DNA from: Acridotheres tristis
Lineage: Eukaryota; Chordata; Aves; Passeriformes; Sturnidae
DNA: 64,000 nucleotides
Direction of reading: 5' to 3'
Assembly: GCA_037013685.1 (NCBI GenBank)
Contig: CM072905.1
Location: 11,250,991 to 11,314,990 of the forward strand
Under the pieces are notes generated by a model that was not told the DNA's origin, did no database searches, and was given only the letters and a program-made list of their open reading frames with translations. The position numbers and the translations under genes are program-made. Positions 1-14,600 of this stretch are shown piece by piece. Each line of letters opens with the position of its first letter. The stretch's first letter is position 1.

Positions 1-2532
1 TGGCTGCTGAGGGACCTTCTGCTCCTGGGTGTGGAGCGGATCCTGAGCAGCAGAAAAGCCCTGGAAGGGAAAAGTTCTAGGGCATCGAAGGCAAGTGGGG
101 GAACCCCAGTGGGTCCCAGCTGAGTGGAAAGTCCCTGTCAGGGAGCTGTGGTACCCCAAGGGCTTCCCGTGACCTCTGGTGACTTCACAGCTCAGCAGGA
201 AAAGACTTCTTTTTTTGTTGGTAATTCTTTTCCATGCTATATAAAAACTTCTTTTTCCAAACTTTTTGCCTCAAGCAGGACAAGGGAGAATCTAAAACCA
301 GTGGTCAGCAAGTTCCCACTTTCCACTAAGGGGTTAATGTTTACCAGTTTGGTGTTAATTAACAGAAATACTTAATTTGTCTGTTCACCTTTGTGAGCCA
401 CAGAGATGAATGAAGCCTCTTAACTAAGCGGTCTTGGATGGAAATTCCCCAATGATCTGGTACCCATGCAAGGACGATTTCACAAATAATCTTAGGATAC
501 TTCCCAAGCTGAGCTTTGGTGTGCTGGGCTTTTTCTCACTCACTTTAATGAGTGCTTTTATAGAAAATAATTGGTTAGAAAATTATTACAGATTAAGTAT
601 TATAAATTGCCCTTTTGGACACTCACACCTTCAGAGGGGATGGGTTCAACCTTGTCCTGAGTCTTGACGCTGGGAATTGTTGAGCATCTGTTGAAAATGA
701 GGCAAAACCTTGAGGCAGATGGGTTTCTCTGAGGAGCTGGGGCTCCTAAAACCAGAAGTTGTCCCTGCTGTGTGGAGAGGGCTGTGCCACCTCTGGAGTG
801 GGGTCATGTGGAGGTACACAACACCCTCACAGAAAGCAAAATGTTTTCCAAACTCTTGACCTCAGCACTTGTTTCTCTTGGTGTTCTCAAGATGCTTAAC
901 AGGGCTCCTGAAAGTCAGATTATGTTCTCCAGAAGTGTCCCCTGGCCTGTCATCATGCTCAGCGTGGGTGGCAAGGAGGGGACAGCAGAAAAGGTTGCAA
1001 AGTTTCTCCTATGTTGTGGTGGACAAAGCGAGGCCTTTCCCACGGAAAATGCTTCCATAAGCACTGCCCTGGGAGAGGAGGTTCAGGTTCCTGTGTGGTC
1101 CCTGGCACAACAGGAAAAAAACACCCAAAGAATGTGTTCTGTGGTTTGAACGTTCTAGCAATAGCTTGGGTATATTTTATTTTAAATTCCCTGCCTGTTG
1201 TGTGCTGAGGCACAATGGAGGGGATGGTGGGGCTGCTGTGGGGTGAGGAGCCTGTTCCCCTCTGAGGACTGAGCTGTTTTTTGAGCTGGGTGTAGCAGAG
1301 GTGTCAGTGAGTCACTCTGGGCTCTCACTCGCTGCCTTTCTCCTGCCGCAAGCGTGACTGAGGTGCTGGGCTGCGATTTCCCTGCTCCTTCCTGCGGCAC
1401 CAGAGTGTTCCTTGGTGCTCCTCACACCAGGCACAGATTAAAGTTCTGCTGCAGAGCCCAGTTCCAGGCTTTGGCCGTGGCCCACGGGAGGAGGAGGAGC
1501 CCATGAGCCTCTCTGGGGTGCAGGAGAGTGTGTGCACTGGGCAGGTCAGTGGTGCTCGGGGTGTGCTCTCACCGCTGGGGAGCTGCTGGGCTCTCTCCAG
1601 TGCAGGGGCAGGGCTGGAGGTGGCTCGCTGTGTTCTCAGGGAGCTCCAGCAGCCAGGCACAGCTTTCCCGAGCCCTTCTGGGGGAGCTGCTGCAATGAAG
1701 TGTGGGTAGAGGTGGGAGGTGGCCGTGCTGGGGACATGGGGCAAGGAGGGACAGCAGCTCCGGGGCAGGGGTGGGTGGGGCTGTGGTGGGCACAGCCACT
1801 GCTGGGTACCGGCACCAAATGTTGGCCAAAGGAGCAGAGAATTGGGATATCTTTGGGACTTATGTGGTGTGTGGCATGGCTGGTGTCCAAGGCGAAAGCA
1901 GAGGCTGCCTTGCAGGTGGTTTTGTAGCATTGGCAGCTTTTATTTCTTCTTACTCAATTATTTTTGTGCATTTGTGTTGCTTATAAACAAGAGGGAAAGA
2001 ATGTGTGGGATGGACCCGTCTCTGTGCCTTGGGAGAGGAGGACACCTGGACACCTGCACCAGGGTCCCTGTGGGCTGCAGGGGAGGAGGGAGTGTCCACC
2101 TGGTCACCTCTGATTGCTCACGGTCAGGGACATTGGAGCAGTGACCCTGGGAAGAGGCGTGACTGTTCCTGGTGTCCCAGACGGATGGATATAGATTGGG
2201 TGGGATAAAAACTTCCTCCCCAGCACAGGCTCTGCCAGCCAAGGTTCAGGTTGCACCCTGGGCTCTTGGGGAGAGGTGGGATGTGACAGGGCTGCAGTCA
2301 CAATTTCACAATGTCCTCGTGTGCTGGGCTCATGTCCCTGACATCCCCTCAGAATTTTCCTCCATTGCCGCAAGGGCACGGGGACCTTCCCTTGATGTTG
2401 GCTGTGTGGCAGCAAAGGGACAGTTCTGCAGCCTTCCCTGGCTGCTTGGGGTGCGCTTGTGACCATTGCCAGTGAACATTGGAGCCATCAAGGGCAATAC
2501 CTTATTATTAACTCTCCTCCTTTCCTCTTCAG
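1..2532. other. Upstream flank or 5' intron of PIK3R5, no gene recognised
   Basis: This stretch precedes the first coding exon of PIK3R5. I found no open reading frame resembling a known protein and no RNA gene or CR1 copy. It is probably intron between a 5' noncoding exon and the first coding exon, because 2533 follows a splice acceptor. The PIK3R5 promoter is therefore either here, unrecognised, or to the left of the window. Confidence 0.5.
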
Positions 2533-2642
2533 GAGATGAATTAAAATGCAGCACACGACGTGCACAGAGGACAGGATCTACCATGCACTGGAAAGGTGTC
2601 TCCACGGGCTCAGCAGGGACGCTGTGTCCAGCAGATGGGCTG
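2533..2642 (+). CDS. PIK3R5: PIK3R5 coding exon 1 with 13 nt of 5' UTR
   Basis: The exon starts after the acceptor ...tcttcag and holds 13 nt of leader before ATG 2546-2548. It encodes residues 1-32 and ends in phase 1 before GTAGGT. Its first residues match the p101 N terminus. A two-codon upstream ORF (ATG AAT TAA, 2536-2544) ends one base before the start. Confidence 0.9.
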
Positions 2643-5600
2643 GTAGGTGACCTGCTAACCATGGGCTTCTCTCTGGGTTAGAGGCAACTGCTGGTGCTGC
2701 TGGAGGCCTTTTCCCTTCCAGTGGTCAGTCAGAGGTAGCACCCAGCCTGGTCAGTCCTCCTGGGCATTTTGCTGGAACAGGGAGATATTCCAGGACCCTG
2801 AGCAGGTCATGTCAGGTCTGACCCTGTAAGGACTCAGCAGGGCAGTCGTGCGTGTTGCCAGCTGTCCCTGGGTGAGCTGGGGAGAGGAGAAGGCTTTGTT
2901 CAGCACGAGGAAAGGCTCCTTTGTGCAATCAGCCGGCCCTGCCTTGATGCTCAGGGCCCCCAAGGCGGGGCTGTGATCTGTGCTGCATTGTCACACACCG
3001 CACTGAGATGTTGTTATCAGTTTAACCCTGGCTCAGATACCGTGGTGGCCATAAAGAGCTGAGCCTTGTCCAGGGGGCTGTGAAGGTATTGGGGCTGGTG
3101 TGGTGGGGGCAGAGCAGCAATAGGCAGAAATGATTTCTGAACTTCATTTTGACCTTTCTGCCTTGTAGCTGTGTCTGTAAGCTGTGATTAAATCGCTGCC
3201 AAACCCTCTTGTGGATGAAAAAATCTGGGGACTGCCAGGTTCTGATTCCTTTTTGTCTGTGCAGTTCTTTCAACTCTTTCTGCTTTTCTTTTTCCCTACA
3301 AGACCAACAAAGAGATGCAGACAGGATCCTACCTGCTGCCAAATCCCAGAGGAATCCCTTTGCCATCCTCTCACAGCTACTGGAATGATGGCACTTCCAT
3401 GCTGTAAGATCACCTGGGGGCTTGGTTGGGGCAGTTCTGCCCAAGAATACCACGTCCATTTTTTTTCCATGCTCTGGGAAGCAGGCCCTGAAGTGTGACC
3501 CACATTCCTGGTTCCTGGAAGCGTGACCTCGTGCTTGGCACAGTGACAGTGCGTGGCCAGAGGAGCCTGTGGCCAAGCAGGTCATTGTGTGCCCAGAGCT
3601 CACCTCTGCTGTAATTACCAGCAATCAGTTCCTGTGTCACTCACGGCTCTAATCCCAGCCCCTGGGGGCTGCTCTTTGCTTTGGGGAAGCCTTTAAACAA
3701 CAACTCCATCGTTTTTCCAGCTCATTAGCAAAGGTTGGGGTGCACAGGGCATGGGTTGGGGCTGGGGGCTGTGTCCCCTGAGTCCCATCCCCAGTGATCT
3801 CCCCTGGCTCCCAGGCCCTTTCCTGTGCCTCTTGTGGCCTTTGGCAGAAGAACCTAACATTCCTGGGAGAATTTTGGGTATTTTACACCTCAAAAATCTC
3901 CCTCTTGTCCAAAGTGTTTGTGCTCTGCCAGCAATCTCCAGCGTGCCCTGGTGGGTGTTGGTGGCTTTGCTGTGCCCCAGTCCCGCTGCTGGGGACACCC
4001 CCAGTCCCGAGGGGCTGCTGGCCCCATCCCAGCTCGTGCAGCCGGAGTGGGAAGGCTTTGGTCATTGTGGTGACGGGAGGGACCAGGGAAAGCAGAGCAC
4101 AGTGCCCACAGCCCAGAGCTGTCCCCTGCTGCCTTTCAGAACTGGAGCAGAGGTTGTCACATCCTTCCCCAAGCTACAGATGACAGTTTCATTATTGCTG
4201 TCCTGCCCAGGCTGTTGTTTGTGGCAGGGTTGATCCTCACAAGTCAGTGAACCCTTTCATCTTGCTCTTGGCTGGGCTGGAACCTTCACCTTCCTCATTT
4301 TTCACTTCTATTTCCCAACTTCTTTGCTTTCCCCTATTTTTTTTTTTTTTACCCTTTCCATGCACCAAAATAACACACCATGTCACAGCTTTTTGGGCTG
4401 AGACCTTGTTGAATTTTGTTCATTTTTAAATCATTTAAAGCTTTATTTTTCTGTGCTAACTTCACGCAAGGTTGCTCTGGAGAGGATGAGTAATTGTTTT
4501 CAACACATTGCTCCCCCTGAGTAAGGGATGATGAGGAGCTGAGGGCTGTGAAGTCAGCCAGGAGGGGTTGTGAGAGTTTGACCATCCCAGATTCAGAGCC
4601 TGGATGAGTCCATGGCCAGCTCAGGGGTGTAAATAGGTGATCTTTCTGCAGAACATATTGGAGAAACCAAATAAAAATGAATTTTCTGTGACTCATAGAA
4701 ATCCCTGTTAGAAAAGTGCTTGCAGGGAAAATCTTTTCCTTGTAGAGGAACCTCTTCAGGGCTGGCCTTGCTTGGTGCTGCAGGAGAGGGACCATGGTCA
4801 AATTAGAGTGTGAAAAACAAGAAACATGTTTTATTGCTTGTTGGTAAGCAGAAAAAAAAGTTTTGTTGTTTTTTTTGTTGGTTTTTTTTGTTTGTTTGTT
4901 TGTTTTTTGTTTTTTTGGTTTTTTTTTTTGCAAAGGAGAGCCCTGGGCTTGGCTCTGGTGCTGCTGGGGACCTGGCAGATTTGAGCTGATTTCCCCAGGC
5001 TTGTGCTGGGTTTTCCTATTGGAAATCTCTGCCCAGGCTGGGTGGACGTGGCAGGAGGTGCCCCCGTGCTGGACACCCATCTTCACCTCGTGTGTCTCAG
5101 CTGCTGCAGGCTGGGTTGCTGCACTTCCCAAGGGATGCTGTGGCTGCCAGCCTTGGGCTGTGCCTGTCCTTGGGCACCTGCAGCCTCCCTGTGCCAGCTG
5201 CCCTGAGCTGGCCCTTCCTTTGGGCAGTGCCAGGAGAAACCACCTCCCTGTGGTGAGGAGATGGTGGCAGTGGCTCTGGGGGTGGAGGAAACAGAGCCTT
5301 CTGCTTTCCACCCACCCCTGGGCTGTGTCACTGCTGACAGCACCAGCAGCCCGTGCCCAGCACGGTGCCATTTCTGCTTCGGTGCTTCTGGATTTCTGAC
5401 TCAGCAGCTGCCCACTCTGAGGGGAAATGCCACCCCCTGACGCCAGGAAGGAGCTGCTCTGGGAGGAGGAGGAGGAGGAAGAAGGCATCTTGGGCCACTT
5501 CTAAGAAAAGAAATGGCAAAGCCTCATCCTTCCAAGGCCGCCCATGGTGCTGCTGTGCCCGGTCTTGGCACCTTTGGTGCTGATAACGACCAAAGCTGAG

Positions 5601-8600
5601 CCCAGGCTCCCTGAGCAGCCCCTGCCCAGCACCTGCTGCCTGCTCAGAGGCTTTGCTGCCTTCTTCTTCCAAAGGGAGAATTTCCTTTGGCTCTGCAGAG
5701 GCTTTGCTGGGGGCTTTGCTCTTGCAAAAGGAGGTTTTTCTTTGGGTCACTGTCAGGCTGGGTTTAGTCGAGTGGGGTGCTGGGATAAGCCCAACTTAGT
5801 TCTGCTTTTGTCCCAGCTGGGGACAGGGTGTTCCCTGGGCTGCCTGTGCTGCTGGCAGATAAACCTGACTCATTTTCTGTGTCAAGAAAAATTGACTGGC
5901 ACTGGTTTAGTGGAGCAAAGCCAGATGGATGAGCACAAAGGCTGAGAGCGATGGCAGCAGCTCCTCAGCTGTGGTGCTCCCACTGCCCTGCTGGAGGGTC
6001 TCCTGAGCCTCTTGGGGCAAATTCCTTGGATTTAGGGACTGGTAGGTGAAGTTTTGGTTTGTGCTGTTCGTACAAGGTACATCTTTATTGGTGATCTTGG
6101 CCCCTCCAGAATCATGGACTGCTCCCCTCTCTGCTCTCCCCAGCGCCCAGGGATCTCGTTCCCCCAGCTTCGAGGGATCCCACCCCTCCCAGCTCCCAGG
6201 GATATCCCGCAGCTCCCAGCGATCCAGTTCCCCCCAGAGATCGGCTCCCGCATCCTGGATACTCAGCTGGCCCCTGGGGCGAGGCCTCCAGCCCAGCTGG
6301 GCGTGTTGGGCTGTCAGTGCTCAGGTGCCCCGTGGTGTCACTGAGACAAACACCGGTGCGCGGGGTTAGGGCTGGCTCCAGGGGGGATGTGAGGATTGCT
6401 CTTCTGCCCGGATCTCACGCCTGGGGTCAACACCTTCCCCTTGACTCCTTCTCATTGTTCATCCCCTTCTGCCCTCGCTGAGTGGGGCTGGGGGTGCCAA
6501 TGGCTCCGGGAGTGACCGTGGCTCTGTGTCCCCACAGCTGGGCTGTGCCTGAACTGCTGGAGCCTGCAGGAGCTGGTGAGCCGGGACGCCGGGAACTACC
6601 TCATCCTGGTGGAGAAGATCCTGGGCAAGACCAAAGAGGTGACTGGGGGCTGTCAGGGGGAGCTGCAGGCCCCGAGGCATCAGCAGCTCCGTGGCTTGCT
6701 CAGGATGGGCTTTGGCAAAGCTGGGTAGGGGATTTGGGATCATAAGATATTACTGGGGGTTGAGTGGGGCTGGGTCAGCAGGTCCAGAGCTCTGGGGGCA
6801 CCAGTGCTGTGTGTCCCACAGGGAAGAGCTCATCCCTGTGGTTTGGGCAGCCCTGCAGACCACGGAGATGGGTTTTGATCCCTCAAAGCACTGCTTGGCT
6901 CTGTGCAGATCCTCCAGCCTTCCCTGGCCGTGCCTATAGAGCTGCTGCTCCAAGCAGCAAGAGCAAATGGAAAATTTCCTGTTGTTTTTGATGGAAACTT
7001 TGCTGTGGGTTTCCTGCAGGGCTGGGACGCTGGGGACCACGGGCAGGATTTGCACTGCACAGCAGCCTGGCAGCTGACAGTGGGGTCACAGAGAGGGGAC
7101 AAAACAGCAGCAGGGACAATCAGATGGACCTGCTACGGTCCCATCATGTGCCAGGGGTGCTTGAGGCATCACTGGTCAAGCAGGGTTGTCCTGGGCTGCA
7201 GCCAGGAAGGCCTTGGAGGAATCACTTGATGTGGCAGGAAATGGGGATATGTTTCCTAAATCCCCAGCTCTGGGATTCATGTGAAGGGGTAAATGCTGGC
7301 TTCTGTTTTATGGGCAAGAGGCTGTGGAGCTGGGAGCAGTCCAGATTGTTCATGTTCTTTTAATGGCTGGAACTGCTCTGGGTGCAGAGAGTGGTTTGGT
7401 ACAGGAGGGTTTATTGTACTTTGGGCTGGGTGTCTCCTTGAGACCCCAGTGAGAGAGTTCTGCTGGCTATTCCCCGGAGTAAAGGCTGGGATTCCACCCC
7501 CTGGATTCCATCCCCTGGATTTCACTGTCCTGCCCAGCTTCCCACGCTGCCTGCAGTGGCTGAGCTGCCTGCTCTGAGCCACTTCCATGGAATTTCAAGC
7601 ATCAGGAGCCTCAAAGGGTTGGGTGCCTGGCCAGACCTGGGAGAGGACAGAGCAGGAGGTTGTGCTGCTCTGCCTGTCCCACTCTGTGCTTGGTGGGACT
7701 TTGGGGGTGGTTTTCCCATGAACAGGAGGGAATCTCCCGGGTGTGGGGTGGGATGGTGGGGGCTGGAGTCTCCCAGCAGCTCCAGGGATGTTTTGGATAG
7801 TGCTCCTGGCCAGCAGCTCATCGCTGTGCCCTTGGGCTGTTCCCACAGGTGCAGGACAGGTGTGACTACGACCTGGTGACGCCCCTGGCCCTGCTCTTCT
7901 ACTCGGCCGTGCTCTATGTAAGTGCTGAGGCTGCTGCACCGATCCCAGCCCAGGGCAGGCACCAAACCAGGATGCCTTTGGGTGGAACATGTCAGCCTGC
8001 TTTCATCCATTCATCCCAAAAAGAAAGATTCTGTAGGAATCCAGAGGGATCAGGATCAAACTACCATTGCACAAGCTGAGAGACAAAGAAAATGAGCTTC
8101 ACGGGTTTTGAAGCGAGTTTTTTAAGGCTGGGCTAATCAGAAAGGGAGATGGACAATAAAGGCGAATTTTTTTTTTTTTTTTGTTACTTTATAGTTGGGC
8201 AAAATACATGGGCAATGTGAATGAGAAGGAGCAGAGCCTTCCCAGGAAATACTTTTTTTATTATTATTATTCCCAGCACAATGCATCATTATCCTGAGGA
8301 AATCATTGCTGCCAGATCCTGCACAAGCACAGGCTGTGTGGAATTCATCTGTATGGCTTGTGGGGCTTAAAAAGGAATTTATATTTAGGCTTGGGCACGT
8401 GAGCCCCACTTGGGGAAGTTGGGAAGGAGCTTCTTGGAGCTGTGCCCAGGGGGGATCCTGTGGCCCTTCCTTGGAAGATGGAGTGGCACAGGGGGAGCCT
8501 CTGCTTTGCTTCTCCTTCTCCCACTTCCAGCCTAAACCCTGGAGTTCTCACAGAGCAGTCGGGGTCTTTGCTCCTCTCGAACCTCCTGTCCCTGTCCCCG

Positions 8601-11600
8601 CAGGCTCCACACTTCCCACCCGGCTCTGACCTGCTCCTGAAAGCTGCCAGCATCTACCACAGCTTCCTGACGTGGCCCGTGCCCTACTGTGACACCTTCC
8701 GGGAGCTGCTCACCTTCATCAGCAACGAGCTCAAAGCGCCAGGTGAAGGCTCCTGCCCTGCCCCGGGGGCACGGAACCCAGCCTTGCCCAGGGGCCCAAA
8801 CCCAGCCCTGCCCGGGGCTGTGCCAGCACCAAAGCTAGCCCTGCCCTGGGGGCACAGAACCCAGCTTTGCTCCGGGGACCAAACCCAGCCCTACCCGGGG
8901 CTGTGCTGGCACCAAACCTACCTCTGCCCTGGGCACCGAAGCCAGCCCTGCCCCAGGCTGTGCCAGCACCAAACCCAGCCCTGCCCCGGGCTCCACCCCG
9001 GGCACCAAACCCAGCCCTGCCCGGGATTTGTCCCCCTGCTGCTGCTGTCTCATTTCCCCCTTGCCTCCTGGGTCCTGGGAGAGCAGTGTCCATCTCAAAC
9101 CTCAGCTTTTCCTGGGGGTCAGGATCCTGCCCTCCCTCCTCCCTCAGGATGGTGTTCCCGGGTGGTCCAGCACAGGGTGAGACCGGATTCCTCTGGATGA
9201 GCAGGGCAGGGTGGTGTTTTGGGGGTCCCGTGTGTGCAAGGAGCATCCCAGGCTCTCCCAGCTGTGCAGCAGGGGCAATTAGCCACATGAGTGGTGATTT
9301 CCTGGCTGGGTTTCAGTCCGGAGGGTCTTTTCCCCAGCAGAGCATGTGCTGGCTGCTCCCCCCAGCCTGCCCTTTGTGTGAGGTGCTCAGTGGGGGGACA
9401 ACAGTGGGGCCATTCATGGGCATCAGGGTGGCTGGAGCCTCCGAGCTGCTCTTCCATGGAGACTTCCATAGGGCTGAGGGACTCCCTGGATTGTTCTTTC
9501 CAGCCCAGACACTCCTTGTGACCCAGCTCTGGGCACATGCACGGGCAGCACCAGTGCTCCTCTTAATTAAGGACTCCTTGTGGATGTCTTGTGGTTCCCA
9601 ATGGAGCAGCTCTTCCAATTATTTCTCAAAGCCTTTTTTCCTAATCTCCCTGCCTTTTGGGGGCTTTTGAAGAGCTGTTATCACACAGAGCACATTGCAG
9701 CTCGTGTTTAATCCTGGGCAGGGTTTGGGAGGCCTGGGAGGGGGATGTGGCTGTGCCTGAGGGTGTTCCCCATTCCCTCAAACTGGAATGGTGCTTTGGG
9801 GAGCCCTGGGGGATGTGAATTTCAGGGTCTCTGTCAGGGCAGCAATTCCTGTGAGATGGGAACTTGGGGATGGGGTGAAAGGTGCTTTCAAAGGAACAAA
9901 AAGATAGAAAAATCCCAACCCATGCAGTGAGAGCTCTGCACTGGCTGCTTTATCCCCAGCACAAATGGCCATGGCCACCAGACGGGGTCTGATTGTGTCC
10001 AGCCTCATCTCAGAGCTACAGGGCTGCAGGGATATGGGGACACTTGTGAGGCTTCCTAGTTCCCTCCTGGTCATTTTTTGCTGAGCTCTGGTCAGAGCTG
10101 TGCTTTACAGCCTCTGGAAAGCTCCAGTGCCGGGTAGGAGTTTCTGCATCCCGTCCTTGTGCCATCTCCAGTGCCCCAGGCTGTGTGAGTGGGGACTTTG
10201 GCCCAAGAGCTCTCCTCTTCCACAGCAGAGTGGATTTCCTCCCCCTGCCAAAGGGGCTGTGTGGGAGGTGCTGCCTGCTGGCTTTGGGAATCCCTCTCCA
10301 GAAGCAGTGAGGAGGTGTCCCCTGCTGCTCAGCTGCCAGGACCTTCAGGGCTGTTCAAGGCTTGCTTCACAGCCCCCTGACCTGCTGGGGGGCTGAGGCC
10401 AAAGCTTTTTATTGAGATGAGGCAAAGATTAACGGAGAATGAGCCGCTGTCAATATTTGCCAGGAATGCAGCAGCTTTGATCTGCACCTTGGGGCCGCTG
10501 CCTCTGCAGGAGAGGTCGGTGCTGCCGTGACCTGTGTGGATCGGGGGGGGGGGCCCGTGGGTGCTGGGCAGAGTGGGATGTGGCTCCCTGCATGGATAAG
10601 GGCTGGATCTTGTTGATACCATGAGGTTTTCCCAAGCTATGGCCCTCTCCTGCTGACTGTGGCCAGTCCAGATCTATTGGATATCACTCGCTGTCCTGGG
10701 GACAGTCCCAGAGAGGCACGCAGGGTGTGGCTGCCCACAGCAGCCTCTCTCCTTCCTACTGCATCAGTCTGGGCTCCATCCCCGCAGGAGGGGACCAGTG
10801 AGCTGTTGGCCCTGTGTGACACCCAGGGCCTGGGGGCTAAAGCAAGTGGGAGAAGCTGCTAAATGTCATCCATGGAATTCTCATCCCACAGCAGTGGGGC
10901 AGAAGGGACTGGGGCTGGAGCAGATCTCCTGTCCCATCCTGTGGGTGATTTCCCATCACTCTCGATTTTTACCCTTCACATCCTGAGTTCCCTTGCCCCT
11001 GGCCTGGCCCCTTGCACCGTGGCTGTGCCTTGTCTCAACAAAGACTCTCGGTGCTGCCATTCCCGCTCCAGGCAGGGGCTATGCCAGCTCCGTGCTGCTG
11101 GGCAGAGCAGCCTGCAGGGGTTCTGTGCCTCACTGCTCTGCTCTCTCCCTAGGGATCACTTTCCAGAGACTGGTGAGGACGGAGCAGGGGTTGCCTGTGA
11201 AGAACTACCAGAGCTCCACGGTGTAAGTGTGGCCACGGGCACTGCTGGGGGCTCCCTGTGGCATCCCCACGGGCTGGCACAGCTCCCAGGGGCTGGGAAG
11301 CTGGGCTGAGCTGTGGGAAGGGTGAGGAGAGCAGCTGGGCCATTTCCAGAGGCTTGGGACACGGTCTGTGGGCTCCCAGTGCCAGTGACCCTGCAGGGCT
11401 GCAGATGTGGGGAAGGCAAAGTCTCCTCCCCAGGGAGCTGCTGATCTCAGCGCATGTTGGAGAGCAGCTGGGAAGTGCTTTGACTTGTGATTTTGGGAAC
11501 CACCACCCCAACAGGAGCCAGAAGCGACTCCATCCCTGCCCCAGTGCAGTGAGGACTGAAAGCCCTGCCGTTCTGAGCAGTCAGACTTTCTACCTTATTC

Positions 11601-14600
11601 GAGGGCTGAACTGTTTGTAAATAGGGAAATGAGGCTGGGAACAGACCTGTGCCACCATTGAAGCTTCTTCTCAGAGCTGCACCTTCAGAAGGGAGATGTT
11701 TTGGGTTCACTCGTGTCCAGTGAGGCCAAGTGGCTGCAGGGCTGGAGCCCTGGCTGGGTTCAGTGTCCTGGCCTGACCGTGTCCCTGTCCCCAGGACGGT
11801 GCTGCTGCTGAACCGCTCGGAGGTGCAGAGTGAGTTCCTGTCCATCGCCGAGAAGCTCAGCTCCAGCGAGCCCCCCCAGCACTCCACGCTGGTGCTGCTC
11901 CTCCAGCACCTCTACCAGGCCAACTTTGGTACCCGCTGCGACCTGCACAGGCTGCACCACCTGCTCAAGGTGGGCTCGGGCAGTGCCCACCCTGGGGTGC
12001 CACGCGAGCAGCTCAGTGCACTTGACTGCTGCATTTCCTACCCAAAATGGGACTGGCTTGGCAAAGGAAAACAATTTTGGTAACACTTCTTGGAGGAAAA
12101 ATGCACATTTTTCCCTTCTCAGGTTAGACCTGAGATCTGAAGCGTTTTGTGAAGTATGTGCAGAGGGCTCATTCCCCTTTTACCCTGTCACTCCTTTCTC
12201 ATCCCAAAGTGGAGAAAGGAAAGGGCCCCAGATTTGAAAATCGGCAAAAGTGTTCATTTGACCAGAGAAACGCTTGGGGGAGAGGCAAAGAAATAATGAA
12301 GAAAACGCCTGGAGTGTTTTCCAATGAAAATAAAAATAACTTTGAAAAGTTGGGGCTTCTTGGGGTGGCGGGGACAGTGGAGGGGAGAGAGTCACCCCAT
12401 CAGTGATGCTGCCCGTGCATTGCCCTAGTGGAGGGACCCCCTGAACGTCTCCCCCTGGCTCTGCTCCGCAGTCCAAGCCCCTGGAGGAGCTTTCGGAGCT
12501 CTACGCCAGCGCTGCCGATGCGCAGGAGGCGGCGGCCGCCAGCAGCGACCCCGCGCTGGCCCGGGAGCGGCTCCAGGCCGTGCTGCGCGACATCGCCGGG
12601 GCCGCCTCCTTCCCTGCCGTCACAGGTGAGCATCCCCCCATCCCTCTCTTCCCCAGGGCTTCCTGCCAGCTCACCCCCTGCAGCAGCGGGGAGTGGTTTT
12701 GCAGAGTCTCAGCCGAGTGCAAGGACTGTGATAAAAAAGCACCGTTCCAGGTCCTGTTCAGTAAGCACACTGTGAGCCACAAATAGTTTCATTAAGACAG
12801 CAGCAAAATGAGTTGTCCGGCCTTTGAACAATTAAAGGGTGAGATGAAAGCATTAAGTCAGAAACCGATGGTAGCTGTGACATCTGGTGGCTGTGCAGGT
12901 GTGAAGTGTCCCCTCGTCCTCATTGCACGTGACTGCCTGGAGCTAAGGACAGCAGCATCGCTGCTGCCCTAAATATGCAGGGCTGGGTGGCACCTCCCAG
13001 GGCAGGAGAGCTGGCAGGGCTGGCACTGGGGGATCCTGCAAACCACATGCTGTCCCTCCTCTCTCCCCAGGCGAGGCCCAGCCCTGCAAACTGCAGCCCA
13101 TCGCCCTCCCCCCTGCTCGCTGCTACACCTACAGCTGGGACCAGGACAACTTCGGTGAGTCAAAGGGGGAGCTGAGCTCTCGGCCGGGCCCAGCAGTTTT
13201 GGAGAAGTAGAAAGCTCCCTTTGTGCTGAGCTGGTGCCTCTAGCTTCCCCATTCCTGGAAGGACCTTGTCTGTTCTTGGGAAGGCTCTGTGCTCCTTCCA
13301 GAGCAGAGCTCTGGCCCAGGTTTGCAGTGAAGGCCAGCCCTGGCAGGGAGCCAGAGGGGGGTCACTTTGGGGTTTGAGCAGCCAAAGGCTTGGCTTTGCT
13401 CCTGCCCTCTGGTTAAACCTGGATAAGACGTGAGGATGTGGTGAAAGCTGGGTGGGAAGGAAGGAAAAGCCCATCTGGAGTTTGCCTTTTGAGAAACCAG
13501 CCAGAACCTCGAGGAGAGAAACACAGTTTTCTATGCATTGCAATCGAGCCTTTTGTGGAAATCTGAAAACATTGGGGAGGAGGTTTCCAGCTCTGTGCTT
13601 GACACCAGGATGGAGGAGAGCTTTGCCCATGAGGAGTGGCAGTGGTGTCCACGTTTGCAGTGGATCTGCTGGAGCCCCTGGCAGACACCTTCTTCCTCTG
13701 GGTTGCTTTCAGACATCCTCAACGATGTCCTCAGCAAGGAGTGCAGCATTCCTGAGCCCCTGGCTTCGGAGAACGAGGAAGAGGATGAGGAGGAAGAGGA
13801 GGAGGATGTGGAGACGGACGGCGGCTCCCCTGAGCAGGACTCGCTGTTGTCCCCGCTCTGTGCCATCTCCAGTGACTCTGTGTACTCCGTGCTCTCCGAG
13901 GAAGGCTCCAAGCCCTCGCGGGTGTCCTTTTTCACCTCCTCCAAGGAGTCCATCTCGGAGCTGACGGTGGTCTCCAGGAAGTCCCTGAAGTCGTTCGTGT
14001 CCAGCCTGAAGGACTGCATGGACAGCGGCTACGCCGAGGACAGCGACGAGAGCTCTCTGGACACGGCGGGCAGGGCGGAGCCGAGGGCGGACAGGCCGCC
14101 CCCCAGGCACCGGCAGTCGCTGACCAACAGGCTCTACAAACTATTCAAGAGCAAGAGCCAGCAGCTGGTGCAGCGCCGGGAGCTGCGGGACTGCCCGGGG
14201 CCGTGCTCGCTGCCGCTGCGGCGCGCCGAGAGCCTGTGCGCGTCCCCGGCGCAGCCGCGCGTCCCCGCGCGTTCCCGCCGCGCGCTCTCGCTGCCGCAGC
14301 ACGGCCCGGGCCAGCGCGGGCCCGCCCCGCTCGCCCCCCGGCCCCTCGGGCTCCCCCGCCGCCCCTTCCTCAGCTACGACGAGGACGCCAAGGTGGGCAC
14401 GCTGCGCGTCGTGGTGTTCGGCTCGGACCGCATCTCGGGCAAGGTGGCCCGCGCCTACAGCGACCTCAGGTGAGGCGCGGCGGGGTGGCCCGGGGGTGGC
14501 CGCAGGTGGCCCGCCCTGCCGGCACGCCCCGCTCAGCCGCCTCTCCTCCTTCCAGGCTCAAGGAGAGCTCCTGCCCCTCACTGACACGGTACTTCAGGCT

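Noticed and set aside
4349..5488. Long minus-strand frame (379 codons)
   Set aside because: It crosses the T/G-rich tract, giving Lys/Asn/Thr runs, lies in PIK3R5 intron 1, and resembles no protein family.
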